From positions 111,967 to 175,966 of the forward strand of contig NZ_WIDL01000002.1 in the NCBI RefSeq assembly GCF_009496535.1: a stretch of DNA of 64,000 bases. The letters run 5' to 3'. The position numbers and the translations under genes are program-made. Position 1 is the stretch's first letter. Every line of letters begins with the position of its first letter. The stretch is from Stenotrophomonas sp. MYb238. Its GTDB lineage: Bacteria; Pseudomonadota; Gammaproteobacteria; Xanthomonadales; Xanthomonadaceae. This document shows, one piece after another, positions 52,966 to 61,900 of this stretch. The notes beneath the pieces are model-generated. The model saw only the letters and a program-made list of their open reading frames with translations. It did not search any database and was not told where the DNA came from.

Positions 52966-55900
52966 ATGTCGGCAGTGTTCACGGGTAATGGTCTGGGTCT
53001 GTTCAACACCTCGCTGAGCCAGTTGGGGTATGGGCTGGGCGGTGGTGCAGGGGTTGGCCAGGGGCGCGACAGCCAATACGTGAACGCGGCCACGGGCAAC
53101 CTGGTGTGGCAGAGCAGCGACGAGCACCTGGTATTCCGCGGGTTGAGCGTGAACCTGACGCGGACCTACAACAGCCTGGGGCTGTTGTCCGAGGTCGGGG
53201 CTGATGGCTGGGTGACGGGCTTCGAGCGGCGGGTGGCGCTGCAGGGCGGCACGTTCAACGCGGCGGGCAGCGTGATGCGGCGTTTTGCCGGAGATGGCTC
53301 CTACCAGGACTTTGCCTATGTTTCGGCCAATACCTATCGATCCACCGGCGGAGATGGCGCCGATGACACCCTGACCTGGACGGGGAGTGGGTGGCGTTAT
53401 GTGGAGGGCAGCACGCGGCGGGAAGAGGGGTATGCCGACCATGCCGATACCGTCAGGCAGGGGCGACTGACGTACCTGCGTGACCTGCGTAGCGATGGTG
53501 CGCTGCCAGTGACCTGGCAGGTGGACTACGACGTCAACCAGCGGATCGCACAGATCCGGGCCGACGATGGCAGCAGCAGCGGGGATGCCCTGGTCTTCGG
53601 GTACGACGGCGCCGGCCGGCTGGGCAGTATCGCCACCCGGGAGGGGGGCGTGGTGCGTCACCAGGTGGCCTACGAGTACGACGGCCAAGGGCGGCTCGTC
53701 GGGGTGGTGGCGGATCTGACGCCGAACAATGCAGCCGACAACACCTGGAACGGCACGAACGCTTCGCAGAACGACGGAAGGTTGTTCCGCACGCAGTACA
53801 GCTATGAAGGGACGAGCCTGCGGCTGGCGTCGGTCAGGCAGGGCGATGGGACGGTGGTGAGTTTCACCTACCACGCCGATGGCCGGATCAAGACGGTGAC
53901 GCGGGGGGATACGAACGCCAACGATGCCGATGGTCTGGGTGAGACCTTCACCTATACGTATGCGGCGGGCAGCACCACGGTGAGCGACAGCCTGGGCCGT
54001 GCGTGGGTGTACGGGTTCGATGCCGAGGGACAGCTGACCAGCCTGGTGGCACCGGCGGTCTCGGGGCAGTCGGACGTGACGACCTATCAGTACGATGCGT
54101 CGGGCAACGTGCTGCAGGTCAAGACCGTGCGTGGCGCAGCGGTGCTCTCGCAGGTGGACTATGCCTACGATGCGTCGGGCAACGTGACGTGGGAATGGGA
54201 CGGGCTGGGCAATGCGATCAGCCGTACCTGGAGTACGGGCAACCAGTTGCTGAGCCTGACGCGGTACACAGGGGTGGACCCGGACCGGGAGGGTGCAGCG
54301 CTGCCCACGGGTGGGCTGACGACGCGTTACGTCTATGACGCACAGGATCGGCTGCGTTTCGTGGTCGATGCGCTGGGCCAGGTGAGCGAGTTCACCTATG
54401 CAGCCAGTGGCGATGGGATAGGGCAGCAGAACAGCCTGCGGCAATACCTCGGGGCCAGCTATGCCGGCACTTCGGATCTGGCAGGGTTGGAAGCATGGGC
54501 GACCAGTGCGAGGAAAGCGAGCAGCCAGCTGACCGAGCTGGGCTATGACGCCTGGGGGCGGTTGAGCCTGCGCACGGAGTACGCCACGGTCAACGCTTCA
54601 GGCGTCGGTGTGCTGGACTCGGGGGCAAGTCTGACCCGTTACACGTACGATGCGCAGGGCACGCTGCGCCAGCAGATTACGCTGCGCAATGGCAGCCGCA
54701 CGGGGGATGGGGCGGCGCTGGCGGGCAGCCAGCAGATCGACTACGTCTATGACGGCCTGGGCCGGTTGCTGAGCAGCACCAGCCGCGAGATCGGCGTGGC
54801 GGGCATTGTGCAGACGACCTATGCATACCTGGATTCGGGCCACCAGGTCGTGATGACCGAGGGCGGTGGTCGCGTGGTCACGCAGACGCGCGATGCGGCC
54901 GGGCGGCTGGTGTCGGTCAGTGAGCAGGGCAATGCGGGCGGTGGCAGCCAGACCCGCACGCAGTTGAATTATTACGATGCGAGCGGGCAACTTCGCGCCA
55001 GCGAAGATGCCGCCGGTGGGCGCAGCTACTTCTTCTATGACGCCAAGGGGCGGCTGGAAGCCACGGTGGATGCCACCGGTGCGCTCATCCGGACCTACTA
55101 CGACGGGTCGGACCGGGTGGTGGGCACGCGGCAGTATGCCAACCGTCTGACGACCAGCAGCTGGCTGGTGGCGGGCAAGGTGGTGCCGACGCAGGCGGAC
55201 AGCCTGGGGATCGTGGCCAATGCGTCGCTGGACCGGGTCAGCGGCCGCACTTATGACGGCGCCGGGCGGTTGGCCACGCAGACCGATGGGCTGGAAGGCA
55301 GTGCCGAGCGCTCGATCAGTACCTACACCTACGATGGCGCGGGCCGGCTGCTGCAGGTACGCACGACCGATGCGGCGGGGACGGCGGGTACGGCGCGGGC
55401 GGTGCGTTACCTCCATGACGAAGCCGGCCGGCAGGTCGGTGTGCTGGATGCGGACGGTTACCTGACCGAAACGCAGTATGACCGTGCCGGCCGCATCCTG
55501 TCGCTGACGCGCTATGCGAGCGCGTCGCCGCCGGCACATTGGGCGGCCGGCTCGCTGGCGCAGCTGCGTCCCGGCACGACGGGCCAGGACCAGACCACGC
55601 GCTATTTCCACGATGGGCGCGGGCAGCTGGTGGGCGTGCTGGATGCACAGGGTTACCTGACCGAATACGTCATCGACGAGACATGGAGCGTGCGCGCCGA
55701 GCGCCGCTATGCCACGGCGGTGGCGGCGGTTGCGGGCGACACGCTGGCCACCCTGCGTGCGCAGGGCGGCACGTACCAGCAGGTGCGCAAGTACTACGAC
55801 GGCCAGGGCCGGCTGGCGATCGAGTCCAATGCCGAAGGCACGCAGACCCGGTACACCTACGATGTGGCCGGTCGCCTGGTGAAGACAGAGACGGCGCAGG

Positions 55901-58900
55901 GCACCAGCGAGGTGCGGGAAGGGAACCGGCGCTACAACGCCTTCGGTGAGCTGATCGGGGAGATCAGCGGCGAAGCGGCGCTGCAACTGCTGCCGGGGAT
56001 GAGCGAGGCGCAGCTGGATGCGATCTATGCGCAGTATGGCGTGCGTCACAGCTACGACGTGCTCGGTCGCCGGATCGAGAGCATCGATGCGGCGGGCAAC
56101 AAGACCTGGTACTTCTACGACAGCGCGGGCCGGTTGACCTTTACGGTCAAGGGCGTGGCCGACGAGGTGGGCCTGCAGAACGCCCGCGGCGAGGTGACCG
56201 AGACCCGCTATACGGCCTTCGGCGATGTCTCCGACACGATCGCCTACACCGGCCGGTTGACCATCCCGGTGCCGGGCAGTCGTGCCAGCGCGGCCAATGC
56301 CATCAGCACGCTGGCTTATGCGGCGGCGGTGGATACACGCCGGCAATATGCCTATACCGCTCGCGGCCAGCTGGCCCAGGTCATCGATGCCGAGAACGCG
56401 GTGACCACCTATGCGTACACCGCCTTCGGCGACCTGAGCCGTGTCGTTGCCGCCAGTGGCACGGCATCGGCCTCGACCACCGACTATGTCCACGACCGTC
56501 GTGGCCACCTGACCCAGCGCACCGAGGGTGTGGGCAGTGGCAGCGTACGCAGCGTGGGGTTCAGCTACGACGCCTTCGGGCGGGTGATCGGTGAAGTTGA
56601 TGGCCGCGGCACGCCGACCGCTTATGGCTACGACCGCCTGGGGCGGCAGATCAGCGTCACCCGGACGGTGCAGGGCCGGGTGGAGACGGTGAGCACCACC
56701 TACGATGCCTACCGGCGCACCCAGGTCACCGATGCCCGCGGCATGGTCACCACCTATGCCTATGACCCGGCCACGCAGGTCATGACGGTGACCTCGGCCG
56801 AAGGCATCCAGGTGAGCACGGCCTACAACCGGCATGGCCAGGTGCTGACGGTGACCGATGCCGCCGGCCGGGTGGTCACGCGCAATACCTACGACCGCGA
56901 TGGTCTGCTGACCAGCAGCAGCGATGCGCTGAACCAGGCGTCGACCCAGACGTACGATACCCGTGGGCTGTTGACGGCCACGGTCGATGCCAGCGGCCGT
57001 CGTGTCGAGTTCCGCTACGACGCACAGGGACGGTTGCTGCAGCGGATCGAGGATCCGGGGGCGGGCAAACTCAACATCACCACGAGCTACCGTTACGACG
57101 GGCAGGGGCGCCAGCTGACGGTGACCGATGCCAGCGGGCGGGTGACCGGCTACAGCTACGACCGGGAAGGGCGCCTGACGCAGGTGGCGCAGGACCCGGC
57201 TGGCCTGAACCAGCGCACGGTGTTCGCCTACGACGCGCAGGGGCGCCAGGTCGCGGTGACCGAAGGCTACGGCACGGCCGCGGCCACGGTGAGGCAGTAT
57301 GTCTACGACGCGCTGGGGCGGCGGACCGCCGAGGTGGTCGACTCGGGTGTGGGCAAGCTCAACCTGACCACGTCCTATGCCTATGACGGCAACGACAACG
57401 TCATCCGCCGCACGGATGCGACCGGCGCGGTCACGCGCTATTACTACGATGAAGCCAACCGGCAGACGTACGCGGTCGACCCGCTGGGCGGGCTGACCCG
57501 CAACTGGTACGACGCCAATGGCCGCCTGGTGGCCACCCGCAGTGCTGGACAGGCGTTGACGGCAACGCAGTTGGCCTCGTTGGGCGATGCCACTTCCCTG
57601 GCCCAGCTCGATGCGTTGCGCGTGGAGAGCGCTACCGACGCCGGGCGCTACCTGGCCTATGACAACGACGGGCGGCTGCGCTACAGCATCGATCTCACCG
57701 GCGCGGTCGAGCAGAGTCTCTACGACAGCGCCGGGCGCCTGATCCGCACCCGGGCGCATGTGAACCGGGTGGACCTGACCCCGGCGCTGGTCGGCCAGCT
57801 GCGCGCCGGTACCGCCACGGTCACGACCATGGGCTCGGGCGAGGACCAGGTCACCTGGAGCGTGCTGGACGAGGCCGGGCGGGTCCGCTACAGCATCGAC
57901 CGGGCGGGCAACGTCCAGGAAACCGGCTACGACGCTGCCGGACGGGTGGCCTGGACGCGCGCCTACGCTACGGCCCTGGTGCTGGACAGCGCGCTGACGG
58001 TCAAGCTCAACGCCGGCACCACACAGCTGGGCGATGTCAGCAGCCGGTTGGTGGTGGCCGACGACAAGGACCTGCGCCTCTACCGGATCTACGATGCGGC
58101 CGGGCGCCTGCGCTTCTCGGTCGACGCCTATGGTGCCCTGCAGAAGCACTTTACCGATCCGGCTGGCCGTGAGGTGGGCAACCGCCGCTATGCGCCGGCG
58201 ATGACGCTGGACGCCGCCTTGCTGGCCAAGCTGGCCGATGGCACGGCCACCGAACAGGACATCGCCGCCCGGCTGGGGTCCGACAACGCCCGCGACCTGC
58301 AGACCTACCAGGTGTACGACGCTGCCGGTCGCGTCCGCTTCATCATCGACATCGTCGGCGACGCGGCCGGGAACATGCACGGTGCGGTGACCGAGCTCTT
58401 CTACGACGCCAGCGGGCGGGTCGTGGGGCGCGCCTCGCGGGAAACCCTGGTCGATGCGGCCGTGCTCACCTCCCAGCTGCCGCAGGTGCGTGCCGGTACC
58501 CTGCCGGCGAGCACGGTGGCCGGATGGTTGTCCGGGGCGTCGCGTACCACGCAGTGGGTCTACGATGCGGCGGGGCGTGAGCGCTACACCCTGCATGCCG
58601 ACGGCAATGGCGCCTACACCGTGCAGGAGCGTCGCTACGATGCGGTCGGCCGGGTCGTGGCCGAAACCGCCTATGGCGTGACCATCCCGTCGGCCACGGC
58701 GCTGACGGTGGAGGGCGTGAACGCCGCCCTGGTCGCGGCCAACGGCAATGCCGCCGGCAACCAGCGCACCACCCGCATGGTCTATGACGCCAACGGCGCG
58801 GTGCGCTTCGTGCTGGACAACCTGGGCGGCGTGATCGAGCAGCGCTACGACGCCTTGGGACGGGTCGTGGCCCATCGCCAGTACCCGGTCACCATCCCGA

Positions 58901-61900
58901 CCAGTACGCCTGCGACCGAGGCGGCGGTCGTGGCCGCGGTGGCCGACCAGCCGGCCAGCAGCCTGCGCATCACCCGCACCGGCTACGACAGTGCCGGCCG
59001 GGTGGCGTGGCTCATGGATGCCAAGGGCGCGACCGAGTCCTTCGAGTACGATGCCGTCGGCAACCGTATCCGCTACACCAACAAGCTCGGCCATGTCTGG
59101 ACCTATGCCTATGACGCGGCCGGGCGCATGGTCAGCCAGACCAGCCCACCGGTCAGCGTCGCCTCCAGCGACAACGCCGGCAACGTCAGCCATGCATCCC
59201 GAGTGGTGGTCACCCTGTACGGGTACGACGCGCTGGGAAACCCGGTGGCCCGGACCGAGGATGCCACCGGCCCCCAGCCGCGCATCACCGAGTACCGGTA
59301 CGACAACCGTGGCAACCAGATCAGGACGATCCTTCCCGATGCCGGCGTCCTCAACGCCGCCACCGGTGCGATCACGCCCAGCGGAGTACGGCCGACCATC
59401 GAGGTCACCTACAACGCGCTGAACCAGGCGGTCGTCCAGAAGGACGTCAACGGGAACTACAGCTACAAGGCCTACGATTCCCGCGGGCAGCTGGCCTATG
59501 AAGTCGATGCCGAGGGCTATGTCACCGGCTATACCTACAATACGTTCGGCGAACAGGCCACGCTGACCCGCTATGCCGACAAGTTGGTCGCCTCGGCGAT
59601 CAGCGGCTGGAGCGAGGGCATGCCGCTGGTGGCGGCACAGGTCGCCGCCGGCCGGCCGGCCGGCACGATGGACCGTACCTTGACCACCCGCTACGACGCG
59701 CTGGGCAGGAAGACCGAGGTCACCCAGAGTTCGGTCTACTACTACCAGGCCGACGGTACCCGCGGCGAGACGCAGCCGACCACGCGCTTCCGGTACAACG
59801 CGTTCGGCGAACTGGCCAGGACCGCGGTGCTGCTGGATCCGGTGGCCGGACGCTGGTCGCCCACCTATCAGTACTACGACGGGCTGGGCCGCAACATCCT
59901 GACCGTGGATGCGGAAGGCTACGTGACCCAGCGTACCCATGACGCCATGGGGCAGGTGACCCAGGTCATCGAATACGCGCGGGCACTGGACGCGGTGACG
60001 TTCGCGGCGCTGACGCCGACCACACCGCCGCCGCCGCTGCCGGCGGCCGGCGATGCCGCCATCGGTCACGATCGCGTATTCGCGTATGGCTACGATGCGC
60101 TCGGGCGCAAGACCAGCGAAGTGTTGCTGCGGCACTACCGGCAGGGCGATGGCACCGCGGTCGTAGGGGACGTACGGACAGCCTTCGCCTACGATGCCGC
60201 CGGCCGTCTTACCGGCGTCACCCGGGATGCGGGAACTGCGGCGGCTGCGACCACGATCACCGAATACGATGCGCTGGACCGCGCCGTCTCGGTGCGCGAA
60301 CCCGAGCGCGCCGTGCTGGCGGATACGGCCGAAGCCGCACTGATCGGCAGCACCTCCAACACGCTGGGTACCGGCACGCTCTATCAACAGGTATCACCCT
60401 ATGTGACGATGGCCTACGACGCCTTCGGCAACTTGGTGACCGCTCGCCGATATGCCAATGGCTGGGTGCAGGGCACCACGGCGCCGGTCGCCGATGCAGG
60501 GCGGGACCAGGTCATGGTCACGCGCTATGACGGGCAGGGGCGGGCGGTCTGGGAGAAGGACGCCGAAGGCAACGTGGTCATCCGCAGCTTCGATGCCGCT
60601 GATCGTCTCCTCAGTACTTCCCATACCCTGACCAACGGCGATGGCAGCAGCGTCACCATCACCAGCACGGCCATCTACGACAAGCTTGGCCGTCAACTGA
60701 GCCGGCTGGTGATGCGCGACGCCGCGCGGGATACCGGCGAAGCGGTTGCCTACAATGCGTTCGGCGACATCATCAGCCGCGGTCCGGGTGCTGGCGACCA
60801 GCGCGCATTCTATGCCTACGACCGCGCCGGTCGCCTGGAGAGCGACAATGCCACCGGCGCCCCCCGCTGGTACGGTTACGATGCTGCCGGCAACCAGGTC
60901 AAGGCGTGGCACAACCTCGACGCAAGCCTGGTTGCTACCACTCTGATCCAGACGGATCGCCTGGGACGCGCCACGCAGGTCCGCACGCCATCGAACCAGG
61001 CCGACGCGACGATCACCCATACCAGCAGCCGCACCTATGACCGTTGGGGCAACCTGCTGAAACTGGTGGATGCCAAGGGCCTGACGACCGACTACGAATA
61101 CGACGAGTTGGGTAACCTCGTGCGCGAAATACAGGCGCTGGTACGTGTGGTGGCCAACGGCACGCCTGCGCAGCAGATGCGTCCCGAACGCAATTGGTAC
61201 TACGACGGCATCGGTCGCCTGGTGGGGGAGCGGGATGGCAACGGCAACCTCAGCCGGTACGAGTACGACCTGGGAGGCCGGCAGGTCAAGGTGATCGACG
61301 CGGCGGGCAACGTGCGCCAGCAGGCCTACAACGCATTGGGCCAGCAGGTGCTGTCGCAGAATGGGCTGGGCTATCTGACCCATACCCAGTACGACCGCCT
61401 GGACCGCGTGGTCGGCCATGGCGACTACCTGACCAACGCGGCCGGAATCGCGCGCGAGAAGAAGACGCGCGAGACCTACCAGCTGAACCAGAACGGCGAC
61501 CGCATCCGCGTCACCAACGCGCTGAACCAGTCGTCCCTGTACAACTACGACAGCCGCGGCCTGATCGTGCGCAGCCAGAGCGCGGCCGGCGTGGTGATGG
61601 ACTACGGCTACAACGCGGCCGGCCTGAAGATCCGCGAGACCTACAACCTGGCGCATACGGCCATCGTCGACCGCGAGGGCGAATCCGTACTGACCAATGA
61701 GCTGACCTGGAACTACGATTTCTTCGGCCGGCTGGTCGACTACAACGACCTGAGCGGCCGCGACTACGACTACACCTACGACGCGGCCACGGGGCTGCGC
61801 ACCGGCGAGACCAGCAGCGACGGCCTGAGCCGGACTACGCTGTACTACGCCAGTGGACTGGTCCGCGAGGTCCAGGAGCCGAACGGGGTGGTCTACCGTT